Shown one piece after another: positions 1 through 10,640 of a stretch of DNA of 64,000 nt (position 1 is its first letter; each line of letters begins with the position of its first letter). Made by a program: the position numbers and the translations under genes. Origin of the DNA: Melieria omissa (taxonomy: Eukaryota; Arthropoda; Insecta; Diptera; Ulidiidae). The stretch is from assembly GCA_963971225.1 (NCBI GenBank), contig OZ020267.1:53151590-53215589 (forward strand), in the 5' to 3' direction. Below the pieces are notes generated by a model, which ran no database searches, was not told the DNA's origin, and saw only the letters and a program-made list of their open reading frames with translations.

Positions 1-825
1 CACTTTTGCGCTCATTTGGCCTCAGCTATTCATTACCGTGTGGCGGCGCTTTATCGCGGCGCATCTGCCGGTGCCACTGCCGCCGCGACTGGCCATAAAT
101 ACGAGTATTTGTACTGGGCCGATCGCATGCCGGCCATTACCACTCGGCCGCTAATTATGTCCGCTCCGATGTGGCCTTACAAGTTCCATTGATTCTTTAT
201 GTCGCGCCGCTGCCGTGTTACGTTCTGACAAGCTCGATTTGAATTATGGCATCGCGCAAACTCCGCGAACAGGTCTTAAATGTTTATGGCACCGAAAGCA
301 TGAAGAATTGCATTGCACTCACGCACAAACCCACATTTGTACGACAACTTGCAAATAATATTTTCCATAACGAATTTTCAAAGGAGCAGTAAGCTTTTAC
401 CGTGAAATCGTAACTTGAACAAATTCGAGGCTTAATTATAAGTTTTAAAATAATTTTTCACAAATATTTTAGAGAAACTGCAATGTCAACTATTTTCCTA
501 AATTATTATTAAACATTAAATAACAGAATTGTTAAGGTAACAAAAACCCAATGTGAAACTGAAACCACTGAGAAACTCAATTATTTTTCCTTTCTAAATC
601 CTGTTAATGAAGACCCTAAATTAATTTCATTACCGAAACATGCATTGAACACATTTCGCTTACTTTTTGTAGAAAAGTACTTTTCGTACTCAGAAAAAGC
701 AGAAGTGAACCAGACCAGTCGATTAGAAAATTTAAGTATTTAAGTGTTTTAGGATGCGCATAGAAAGGTGAAAGTTTAAAGGAATAACTACTGCGAATTT
801 CTTGATGCGTAATTTCTAGATCTTT
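1..825. other. Spacer, no gene seen
   Basis: The first 240 bases are GC-rich, with GCCGC-type runs and a CATAAATAC word near 95; the remainder is AT-rich. No open frame resembles a protein I know, and I see no RNA gene or element terminus. Confidence 0.5.
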
Positions 826-1239
826 AGGTCAGGTCAGGTCACGGGACCTTGCCGCCAGACAGGTTGAGCCAATTATGATACCACAAAAAGAAAGGAGTAA
901 AGTACAAATCTCTACTGCTAAACATTTCGAACAAATAAACAGTTAGACACGGCGCACGAGCGACATCTGCAAGGGAAAGCGGACAACTGCGAAAACAGCG
1001 CACCAAAGTGATCTAGCGAGGTCCCCAACCATTCTGCTGTAACCTCCTCACAACAGATGGCGCTACGAGCGGAGGCGACGTTCCTGAGCGGCGTTAGATG
1101 GCACCATCACTTAGGACTACCTGCGGCAGGCCAATCACCTACCCTGGCAGAACAACACAACTGATTAACGTAACCAACACAATGCTGTCTTGTGGAGGCC
1201 CTATGCTCCAAAGAGGAGTGAACACGGAACAAAAAAAAA
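826..1239 (+). mobile_element. Possible 3' end of a non-LTR retrotransposon
   Basis: The block ends in a stretch of about nine A residues after GGAGGCCCTATGCTCC and GGAGTGAACACGGAAC. That phrase resembles the 3' untranslated ends of dipteran jockey/R1-like elements, as far as I remember them. The block starts with a short TCAGG tandem (about 828-840). It contains no recognisable reverse transcriptase, and I could not find target-site duplications. It could equally be an unrelated A-tailed retroposon. Boundaries are approximate. Confidence 0.3.
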
Positions 1240-2583
1240 TCATTTCAGAGCCTAATTAACCCTTTCGGGATGAAGCTTAATTTTGAAAACCAAAAATATC
1301 TTGGTAGAAATGTTCCCATGCTATGAAAATTAAGGCCTAGAAGATTATGCTTCTTAGTCACAAAATCTGAAATCATCTTTTTATCCAGGTACATATAATC
1401 CAAATAAATATTTTGTGCGGGTCATAAGATCTGAATAATTGTTTTGAGGGGCATTAAAAAACTGGTGAGAAGTATTATCAAAGTAGTTCCGAGAATGTTA
1501 AGTCACTTCAAATTGTAGATAAATCCTAGCAGGTCACTTATATTGACTACTCTGAGGTCATCCAAGTAGTTAAAGTATGGTTAGCCTCAAGCTTTCCATT
1601 TCCGTCTAGAGAAAGCTGGTCAGTAGCAGACAAGGTGACTTTTCGCCTTCTCTTCTTCTACATTTAAATATTTAAGTTTTTTACATATGCAATTTGTTTA
1701 AAGGCATAAAAAGTTGCAACATTATTGGATTTATCAAGCTAAAAGGGGTGTGGGTTGAGTCCCTACCGATATCAGATGGAGATTAAGTTACAGTTATGAA
1801 TTGCAGTAGTGATCCATTAAAATATTGTTACGAAAATGACTTCTCTAAGTTCGTATCTGGATTGTGCTTGAAAATAAAACCACTTCAATTACTCAGCGCA
1901 AAACGCAGTCAGAAACCAACAATCACTTTATTTACAAATTTACACTTGTTTACACTATTACTATTGCATGTTTCCCCTCTGCTGGCTCAAATTAGACTCG
2001 ACTCTGCGCTGCACACTGCTGCTTCTTATACTGGTTTTCTTATCGCGCCGATGTTTCTTGCACATTCCAGTTGTACTCTCTATCTCGATCGTTCTAGCAC
2101 AGCCCATTACCACCGCGAACCATCCTTGCCATATCGGAATTATAGCAAGTTTGCCGTACTCTAAATTGCGTGCCTGAAAGTATGCCCGTAAAAGCATCAC
2201 AGCAACGGAGTGCCTCATCGTTACAATATGAGTGCTTGACAAGCTTTAATAGGGGCTTGAGTCCTATTACCGAGACCTTTTCCAGCCCGGTGAACTCAAA
2301 CGATCCTAGTGCGGCCTGACGGTTTCTGAATTGAGACTGAGTTAAACAAAAATGTACACTTATCTAAAACCATTAAGTGCTTTTCAAAGTACGCTCGTAT
2401 ACATAGCGTACTCCATGAATCACCTGAATAATCGATTGAGCAATGTCCTTTCGTTTGTGAGCCGCGCTGGTTTGGGAGCTGATTTTCTAGTGAAATTTCG
2501 ACTACAATGGAAAGAGTGAATTTAATATGTTCATCACCCTTTTATAAATATTCTCCACGATTAATTTCGTTGGTTAGTTTGTA
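1240..2583. other. Spacer, no gene seen
   Basis: AT-rich sequence with a short GC-richer patch at about 1960-2230. The open frames there (up to about 120 codons on plus) look random in composition and match no family I recognise. A retroelement long terminal repeat remnant is possible but not supported. Confidence 0.4.
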
Positions 2584-2922
2584 GATACTTAGGTTGTAGT
2601 GGCTGTCTATGTATGAGACAAATTTAAACCTCTTCAAGGGCTCCTTGGAATACTATAACTTCCAACCGTTTGAAGTGTGTATGTAACACTGCTTTGTGTT
2701 ACAACACACATTTCAAACAGATGGGGAAGGGCGGATGGGCGGTGGATTTCATCCACATTGGAAGTTTTACCATTACTAGAACGCACTTGTGCGATTCTTT
2801 TAATTCTCATATGCTTCATGCGGATAGCGATAGAAGTGAATGAACGTGTCCGAGCTGGGAATCGAACCTAGGTCCTCTGTTGAGGTGGCTGAGGTTGTAA
2901 GAACCCCAACTGAGCGAGTACG
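2584..2922 (-). mobile_element. tRNA-derived SINE, minus strand, diverged copy
   Basis: Read on the minus strand, the 5' end carries an A-box-like TCGCTCAGTTGG (near 2917-2906) and a strong B box, GGTTCGATTCCC (near 2872-2861). These are the two internal RNA polymerase III promoter blocks of a tRNA. The body shares CTTCTATCGCTATCC plus a CATGAA stretch with the SINE at 4504-4722. The 3' end, near AGCC(A)CTACAACCTAAG, matches that copy's tail AGCTACCATAACCTAAC, so both belong to one family. This copy is longer in the middle. I could not fix its target duplication, so both ends are approximate. Confidence 0.65.
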
Positions 2923-4491
2923 TAACTTTTTACACAAATATTGAGACATGAAAAGCTATCCGCCACGCTGCGTTGTTGTTGTTCTTGATAATGACATTTC
3001 TCAATCTCTTGTTGCTTCCAATGAAGTATCGTAAGGCAGTGTGAAACGAAGGTCTTCCGTGTTCATTTAATAATAATAATTAATATTAATAGCTTTTCTT
3101 TAGAGATCTATAACGTAGAGACTTTTGAACATATTAAAAAGTTTTCAGAAGTCTCTATCTTTTCCCAACTTTTTCAAGGCCTGGCTTTTCAATGGTTTAT
3201 GCTGCTATTAAAAATACTTTGAAAAACCCATACATTCCTCGAATATTTTCTTGTTATATGACCCGATAATCGCCTTGGAATGTTCTAGGCCTGGTTGGTT
3301 GCTGGTCCCAGCATTGACTCCTGTTTATTATCTACTATACTCTTTATGGTTAGGATGGATAAATGATGGATCCCTCGGTATCAATCTTCTTGCGACTCAG
3401 GAATCCCTCAACCTATATACTAACCCTGTTCGCCTGGGTTTGTATGTTTAAATGAAGAGATGTTAGGAGATATTTCCTTAAAGTTCCCAACAAAAATTTC
3501 TACCTTTCGTCTTGTGTCAACGATTACCAAATACCAGCAGATGGGAAGTCATCCTTCATGTCATTGTATGAATTCAATTCGGTCTACCAAATTGCAGCTA
3601 TTAACACTAATCACACGTCAAGTGAACGCCACACCAAACGGCCGCTGCAGCACCAAAAACCCAAAAGCGTAGCACCGAACGCCGAATCACTTGGCTCCGA
3701 GTCACGTTGGCTTTGACGTGCATTTAAGTGCCATTCAAGCGCCGTTTTTACGGCAATCATAAGTTAGGCCAACAACGCGGATAAGCCACAGCGCGATGTC
3801 GCAGCGAGCGCCGCGTTGCATGCAGCACGCATCGAAGCGCAACTTGTGCACTTCCTGTTCTGTTGTGCCACTCGAAGCAGCTCCAACGACATTAGATGGC
3901 TGCGCTTTTGCGGTCGCTGGGCGAGTCTGCCGCTATTGCGGCGCTTGTAATAATTGCAAATTATGCCAACGATTTATGTCTCGAACAGCGAAATATATTT
4001 CAGCTATTTTAACTAATTTTTAATTTGACAAATAAGAAACATAAAGACGCCAGCGTCGAACGCGCGCAGCGTCCATTGTCGTCGATGCCGATGCCACGAG
4101 CGCACCGCCAGCGCGACTGGAAACAAATCTTGGGCACAGCGGGTGCAATGTTAACCCGATCAAAACAAATAGGCTCCATGAAAGATGAGTTGCTGGGGTT
4201 TTTATTTTCATGCCAGTTTTCCTTCTGCTGCGGCTGGCGTGTTGCAGCTGGACGCGGCTGCCAGCTCCATGCGACGACCGAGTGTAGCCGACAACAGGAA
4301 AATGTTGATTTAAATGCAAATCGGAAAGTGCCTGCAAGTGTGCGTGAACGAATCGAGCAAAGCAGAACGTTAGCAATGCGGGTGAAGCCTGGACCGTGGA
4401 GTTGCCATATCGACATTTTGAGTAGCGAAAAAAATTTATGAGGTATTAGTGTTGTGTGGAACAATTTCCAATAAAAAGTTGCCAGTTGCTA
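2923..4491. other. Spacer, no gene seen
   Basis: Mostly AT-rich. A GC-richer island at about 3640-4400 contains GCGC/CAGCG-rich DNA and open frames on both strands with no protein-like conservation pattern. No element termini were found. The island may be regulatory, but nothing specific supports that. Confidence 0.4.
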
Positions 4492-4503
4492 AAATCAGAA
4501 GAG

Positions 4504-4722
4504 TCGGCCTCGATAGTTCAGCAGGTAGTGCGCAGGCTTCTCATACCAGAGGCCCTAGGTTCGATTCTCAGTTAGGGCTGGTGAAACATTTAACATTTGT
4601 ATACTTCTATCGCTATCCACATGAAACAGATGGTATGCAACTGATGGTATCACACTTGGGCTTCCAATAGGCCTCCGAATGTGTCTCTTACAGAGGCAGC
4701 TACCATAACCTAACATAACTTC
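4504..4722 (+). mobile_element. tRNA-Met-like SINE with perfect target duplication
   Basis: The first 75 bases (about 4507-4579) resemble a fly elongator tRNA-Met: GCCTCGATAG at the 5' end, A box TAGTTCAGCAGG fitting TRGYNNARNNGG exactly, a CTCATA anticodon-loop region, and B box GGTTCGATTCT. The tRNA cloverleaf is broken: acceptor, anticodon and T stems carry mismatches, so this is not a functional tRNA gene. The unit is flanked by a perfect 12-bp duplication, AAATCAGAAGAG (4492-4503 and 4723-4734), and its 3' end is a CCTAAC-type tail. Together these mark a SINE moved by reverse transcription. A second copy of the family lies at 2584-2922. Confidence 0.85.
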
Positions 4723-4825
4723 AAATCAGAAGAGAAGGTAAGTTTATGATGTTAAAAATTAAGACATTTATAAGAATTTAGAAGTTTAACTCTAGTTCAC
4801 ACCAGTGTGACATGTCACATCCATA

Positions 4826-5169
4826 GATTAGATTAGATTAGATTAGATTAGATTAGATTAGATTAGATTAGATTAGATTAGATTAGATTAGATTAGATTA
4901 GATTAGATTAGATTAGATTAGATTAGATTAGATTAGATTAGATTAGATTAGATTAGATTAGATTAGATTAGATTAGATTAGATTAGATTAGATTAGATTA
5001 GATTAGATTAGATTAGATTAGATTAGATTAGATTAGATTAGATTAGATTAGATTAGATTAGATTAGATTAGATTAGATTAGATTAGATTAGATTAGATTA
5101 GATTAGATTAGATTAGATTAGATTAGATTAGATTAGATTAGATTAGATTAGATTAGATTAGATTAGATT
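4826..5169 (+). repeat. (GATTA)n pentanucleotide array, about 69 units
   Basis: A 344-base run of GATTA with no visible variant unit, beginning after ACATCCATA and ending abruptly at TTCGACAAC. The homogeneity points to recent slippage or expansion, or to strong homogenisation. The reverse complement unit is TAATC. A mini-version (two GATTA units) occurs near 13203-13213. Confidence 0.98.
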
Positions 5170-7309
5170 CGACAACAATAAGTACACAAGTTAAGGAACT
5201 GGTGCCCTTTGCCGTATTCCTTATCCTTACTGGAGCAGTTTGAATCCTCCAATGTATCCAGGAACACCTTAATTTTCAGATGAATTTCAGAGAGCTCTTT
5301 CGTCGGTATCAGATCCGCAGATAAAGCTGAGCAAAGCAGTTATGGGTCAGAAGTCCCACGAACGCAGAATTTCTTTGCTGGTTCCATATGCTTCCAATTT
5401 TTTCAAAAATTATTTATCTTGGTATTCAATCATATGTTTTTCTTTTACTTATTTTTACTAACAAGAAGCTACTGACAAGAACATCTCCAGTAAAAAACGC
5501 TCTCGCAAAAGAAACTATCAATTTACGCTCAGTTCAGTATCTCTCTTGTTGCAAAAGATTGGGCGTACACATATAAAATTTTCCCAAACCGACCTATGGA
5601 GTGGTACTTTGAACCTCTAAATGATGATTATAAATCCACATATATCTATGAACCTTTCAACATACTTATTAAGTTTCAGTTTCTTGAAAATATTAAACAA
5701 ATTCAGTCTTTGTGCGAAAATTATGCGAGTTCTCGTGTGATCTCAGGATCTCGACACAGCGCTCCTAGAACTATTTCTAAACTACGTGGCAAGCAAAAAT
5801 CCTCAAATGCTTCGAACGCACTTACCAACTTTGTCTCTCTGTTTTTTCAACTGGGCAGCTTTTGGCTTCATCTCTCCGCTCTGTCATATTCGACATCAGT
5901 CCGACTTACATTGGAGTGCATTGAATTATGACCGATTGTGAGACAGCGCCCGTGTCTGTTTGTCTTGCGAAGCACACACATGTTTACATGCCTGGACATG
6001 GATATTTCCGGCCCAAAGACTTAAGCTGCAGTAAGAAAATATAATTGTAAGCGAAAATGTGGACGAGTGCACAAGATTGGGCAGTGATAGAGGGCCCAAC
6101 AGCTGGGTGCACAAACGTAAGCATTCACATTCACACAGCGACACAGAGTGGAGGCCAGCAAAGCATTTGCATTGGTGCCGTATGAGCTGTCAGTGATCTT
6201 GTTGAGTTGATTGATTTATATTGTGTTGTTAACGCTTCACAGTCGACTTGACGCATTGATACCGCCGACACGGGCTTTAAGATGTTGAAATTAAATGAGC
6301 CTATGTTCTTATGCTGCTGAAACTTAACAAAAGCAACAAAAACCAAAAAAAACCAACAAGGCATAAAAAATGAAAAGTATACCACTTGGCTTCTATCGTC
6401 GGATCGAGTGCGCTTTAATCTTATGCTGAAAATCTAACGCACTCGCTGCCGATCGCTATCGAATTTGTGTAATCTGCAACCCAATGGCCAGAGGGGGCAG
6501 CTGAGCATGTGGTGGTAATTACAGAATCCGCTGGCAACTTGGTATCCTCACACGATCAGCGCAATCTTATGAGTTCGTCAACACCTTCCCGCGTATTTTC
6601 CGCACTAGGCCTTCGATCAAGATGGCCGCACCATCGCTCTGGGCCGTCGAAGTCGCTCAGCGCCTAACCACCGCATACGCTTTAGTTGCAAAGTGATTTT
6701 CCGGCGCGATTAAAGCAACGCCACTGTAAACACAAAAGCACCAACAACCAAGTAGCCGGTGACCGGTGACCAGCATTATCTCGGCTCTGATCGAAAGTGT
6801 TGCAGCCGCGTCGTAGGATATGCTCGATTTCGCTCCGAGGTAGCTGGGCAGTCATATTATAATTGGCCATAAAAATGCATGTTAATGGGCAATTTATCAT
6901 ATTAGCAATTAAGCCTGCCGTGTGGTAGCCGCTCGCGCATAAGTACTCGCATTAATTTATGGTCGAATCATAGCAGAACTTCGTCGAAATACTTCCGCGA
7001 ATTTGCATATTGAAGTGGAGAAAAAATGAAAGTCATACGACAGCCAACCAAAGGCGACTAACAAGTTTTCATAATCGTATTTCTGTACTTGAATCTTCTA
7101 TCGATTTCCAACTGGTTGTAAATACTGACATCGGCAATATGCAATCGTTGCTTGATGACCAGCTGAGAAACTCTGCATGGATAGAATTTTTGTTTTGTGT
7201 TTTTGATGTTCTTGTGTTTTAACTTAACTTTGACTTTAGTTTTTGCTGGGTAATGTTAATCTTACAAAGGCCATAGCCAGATAGGGAAAGGTTACATTAG
7301 TAACAATGG
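5170..7309. other. Spacer, no gene seen
   Basis: AT-rich DNA to about 6400, then a more GC-balanced stretch to about 7000 with CATAAAAATGCATG and TTTATGG words. Open frames are short and unlike known proteins. No element ends recognised. Confidence 0.4.
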
Positions 7310-7507
7310 GATAGGATAGGGTAGGATACGATACGATACGATACGATTCGATACGATACGATACGAGACGAGACGATACGATACGATACGATACGATACG
7401 ATACGATACGATACGATTCGATACGATACGATACGATACAATACGCTACGATACGATAAAATACGCTACGATATGATAGAATAGGATATGGTAAGATAGA
7501 ATAGGAG
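7310..7507 (+). repeat. Degenerate (GATAC)n pentanucleotide array
   Basis: About 40 units of GATAC with interspersed variants (GATAG at both edges, GATTC, GAGAC, GCTAC, GATAA). Variants are concentrated at the flanks and a few internal points. This is the pattern of an older array decaying from its edges, unlike the pure GATTA array 2 kb upstream. The minus strand happens to be open and would encode a serine-tyrosine-arginine-isoleucine repeat, which I consider an artefact. Confidence 0.95.
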
Positions 7508-7812
7508 ATCCTATAATCTCTTGGTGTGACCAACTGGAGAAGGCGCTTGTATAGCAAAGGCGCTTATAAAGGAAAGGCGCTTATAAAGCAAAGGCGCTTG
7601 GAGAGAACTTTTGCGGGAGGCCGTAACCCGGTAAAATGTTATGGCCAGTTAAGTAAGCGAAGCAGTGCGTTGGTTTTAAAAGGACGCAAAGGTTGAGGAA
7701 CAGGTTTTTCAAGAAAGAATTTATGGCTACTTGAAACCTCAAAGATCGCAGGTGCTGGGAAAACGTTCCGCTGATAAACAATTTCACAATCGTGTCGTGC
7801 GATGGAGAAAGA
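7508..7812. other. Short tandem AAGGCGCTT words, otherwise nothing
   Basis: Four spaced copies of AAGGCGCTT (about 7540-7595) follow the pentamer array. No gene or element end seen beyond them. Confidence 0.4.
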
Positions 7813-8135
7813 AACACATAAAACGAACCTTATGTCCAAAGCAACTACTGTCGCAGGCATTTGTCATGGCCCAACTTCATCTCTAAATCTGATTTCACTG
7901 TTGTGGTGAATCTTGACCCCAACGCAATATTTCCCTCATTCAATCACAACTACAGCAGCACGCATCATTCATGATCGAACTTAACCTCTAAACCTGAAAA
8001 AACTCGTAAAACGAAACTTGAGCCCCAAGCAATATTTCCCTCATGAAAGTACACACAATGTGCTACAGTGGCATCCGTGTAGAAGCAGCAACTACTGCCG
8101 CACGCATCCTTTATGACCTAACCTAACCTCTAAAA
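7813..8135 (+). repeat. Degenerate tandem repeat, roughly 105-120 bp unit, about three copies
   Basis: Recurring blocks in the same order: AAACGAA(A)CTTGA, then CCCAA(G/C)GCAATATTTCCCTCAT, then an AGCA/GCAACTACTG block, GC(A)CGCAT, and finally CATGA or TATGACC leading into AACCTCTAAA. The first unit is the most diverged. Tandem arrangement and shared order support local duplication. It is not protein-coding. Confidence 0.6.
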
Positions 8136-9476
8136 CAAAAGAAAGTCTATAAAACTCTTTGCTGAGATTTTTTCTTTAGCCACAAATGGAATGTTGCAAC
8201 AGCAACAATCAACACTGCGTCTTGTTTACAGCCAAATTTCATGCACCGAAATTTCCGATTGACAAGTCCAACTGCACACAACCAACCCACATGCAATGCG
8301 CCGCAAATCTGTTGCACTTGCCGTTTCGCCGAGATCAATCGCCGTTATTATCGGCGATATTTACGCACGGCTTATCACACCCAACATCTACCGAACATTT
8401 ACGATCGAGTGGCTCGCGTATCGACGTGTAACTGCCGCGTCGATTTCGCATTTGGCATCGCGTTCCTTGCGGCGCTGTCGACGAGTGGCCCAATCACGTG
8501 ATCGCGCCGACAGCGGACGCCGCGCCGTACGCCACTCATTAAGCTGGTAATTAAGTGGACAACAAGGTTTTCCGATAAATAAGCGAAAGGTGGCACAGCT
8601 TTAATATGCGACTTGTAAAGCGAATAAAGTGATTTAATGATAAGTCGGCGATGCGACGATATGATAGTAAAACTCAAAACGCAGCAAAAAGAGACGCTGC
8701 GCACGGGCGGCAGTGCAGCGCGGGGCGGCTGTCGAGAAATTAATATGCCGTGAGAAGAACGCTTTGCACCTCGGCCGCAGTCGGGTCGGGTCGTCACTCA
8801 ATGCGGCCGTTCGGTACTTAACACTTAATCCAAATACAATGGGCCGCGCTATTGAGTTGTCGCGCGGGACCACCCAGACTTGCAAGCGCGCCGCTGCCGC
8901 CGTATCGATTCGCCTGTATTGATGCCGAACTTACGCCAACAACAACGGCCAGTTTTCTTTATCGATCGTGGAGTTATTTATTATTGATTTATGGAGGAGT
9001 GTGAGTGCAGGCGAATATCTCGAGCGACGCGTTTGTCGCAGAGTGTCGGCCGGCGACGTCATTCTTGTGCTAATCAGCAGCCGAGCGAGTTTATGTGACA
9101 GTTTAAATGTCAAAGTGCAGTTGCGAGCCGAACAAGCGGGCGACGGCGCATAAATAAAACATCACACTTTCGTTCAGTTTTTGGCGGTTGCGGGCTTTTG
9201 GCCGGCCCGGATTAAATTCGCCGCGGACCACCGGCGTGTACGTGCGTGTGTGGTCGACGTTCAATGGGGCAATGAGCGCCCATTGTGTTATTTTATTGTT
9301 AATTGAAATTTATCTAGTTTAGTGTGTCGTTTCGTCAGACACACCTTTCTTTCTGTCTTTCATTCGCGCGTTTGTTGGGGCTTTAAAGCGTCCACTTTTT
9401 TTTAACAATCTTTCGAAATGAAATATGTGCTGCGTGTTTGTGTCAAATCGGCTAAGCTGATATCTATAAAGCGATG
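8136..9476. other. GC-rich, ORF-poor island; candidate cis-regulatory DNA
   Basis: From about 8390 to 9290 the base composition becomes clearly GC-richer, with CGCGCCG, GTCGGCGAT and GGCCGCAG words. Frames on both strands are open for 60-130 codons, but none looks like a conserved protein. Homeodomain-like words are present (ATTTATGGAGG near 8989, CATAAATAAA near 9151). I cannot exclude a first exon or untranslated leader of a host gene. Confidence 0.35.
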
Positions 9477-9765
9477 CTGTACGCGATTTCTGCTTCTTCT
9501 TACTGTTGCTTTCTAGTCTTCATTGATGTGCAGTCAGTTATTCTGAGCTTTTCAATCAACCATTAATGCTTTGTTGGTAATGCTAATTTATTACTCGAAT
9601 ACCAAATTCCAATAGTTTAAAATGTATGCGATTTCTGCTTCTTCTTAGTGTTGCTATACTAGTTTAGTCTCCATTGACGTGTAGTCAGTTATTCTGAGCT
9701 CTTCAATCAACCAGTTGCTAATGCTGATTTATTACTTTAATACAAAATTCCAGTAGCTCAAAACT
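9477..9765 (+). repeat. Tandem duplication, two units of about 145 bp
   Basis: The block from GTACGCGATTTCTGCTTC to AAATTCCAATAGTTTAAAA is repeated immediately downstream from GTATGCGATTTCTGCTTC to AAATTCCAGTAGCTCAAAA. Both copies hold GTCAGTTATTCTGAGCT and TTCAATCAACC. Substitutions and small gaps indicate the duplication is not recent. Confidence 0.9.
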
Positions 9766-10166
9766 AAAACGGCAGCCAGAGCTTTTGGCAAACAACTACA
9801 AAATTGGTTAGAAGAAGAAAGAAATTATGACAAAAATTATAGTTGGCATTGGTGGAATATGACAAATTACGGGATGCCATGAACGGTAGCTGGCTGGCTA
9901 CACCCCTGGCTTAAATATTAACTGAAAAACAATGAACTTTGACTATGATTGTTTACGATTTTAAAGGTGTGTGTGCCACTACAAAGATCCAAGTCTCAAT
10001 AAATTATACTTCCAAATACATTTTTGGCATAGTTCATAATTTTTAAGTAAATATACTCACCAAAAATATCGCAACATTGAAAAAGGTCGGGTCCAATTTA
10101 ACCCATTAGTGCATACAGTTAAAATATTAAACTACTGTTTTAAAAGGATAAACTTTGAGTTAAATA
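9766..10166. other. Spacer, no gene seen
   Basis: AT-rich unique-looking DNA between the tandem duplication and the MITE; nothing recognised. Confidence 0.4.
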
Positions 10167-10368
10167 CACTATGATCAATAAGTACCGGGACTGTGTATTT
10201 CTGTGTCAAATTTTGAGCGGGATTGCATCATTAGTTTTTGTTTGGCAGCTGTTAGCGTCAGTCAACTTTTTGTACTTCGTCGCATTTTTGTGGATAAAAT
10301 AAATTTACCAGAAGAATAAAAAAAATTTGTTTTTTTGACACAGTCCCGGTACTTATTGATCATAGTGT
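10167..10368. mobile_element. 202-bp mariner-type MITE
   Basis: Near-perfect terminal inverted repeats of about 30 bp begin CACTATGATCAATAAGTACC at the left end and read the same from the right end on the minus strand. The element is bounded by TA dinucleotides (10165-10166, 10369-10370), the target of Tc1/mariner transposases. The interior has no transposase but keeps a CTTTTTGTACTTCGTCGC-like leader sequence, as expected of an internal-deletion derivative. The ATAAGTAC core recurs in the longer mariner derivative at 19755-20275, suggesting a related but distinct family. Confidence 0.85.
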
Positions 10369-10531
10369 ATATATAAATCCTAAAATAAAAATTTTTGTTG
10401 GCGTCCGATGCTTTTTTTTAATGAAAAAACTCGACTTCCGTATACAGTCCGAGTGCTTTAAAAGCCTTCAATCATTAGTTGTGAAATCGGAGATAGGAAG
10501 CAGTTATAGAGCCGCATTACTGGGTTCCCAA

Positions 10532-10640
10532 TAGAGCTGTACGACTAACGATAGTACTATCGTTAGTATCGATGGTTTTATTTTGACGTCACTATCGATG
10601 GTTTTTTTGACACTATCGATACTATCGGTTTTTTGTTGTG
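10532..10640. mobile_element. TATCG-rich terminus, probably hAT-like
   Basis: Starting at ATAGAGCTGTACGAC the sequence holds a 20-bp perfect palindrome (10546-10565), TAACGATAGT followed by its reverse complement. Several further ACTATCG/TATCGATGG copies follow within 80 bases. Repeated short motifs just inside a TAGAG-type end are typical of hAT transposons. No partner end or target duplication was found. An alternative reading is a cluster of TATCGATA-type DREF/BEAF sites in a promoter or insulator. Confidence 0.4.

Noticed and set aside
4507..4579. Genuine tRNA-Met gene
   Set aside because: Acceptor, anticodon and T stems are mismatched, and the unit continues into a SINE body with target duplications.
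7297..7557. 86-codon minus frame rich in SYRIV repeats
   Set aside because: Product of the GATAC pentamer array.
8399..8797. 132-codon minus frame in the GC-rich island
   Set aside because: Overlaps several comparable open frames on both strands and shows no conserved pattern.
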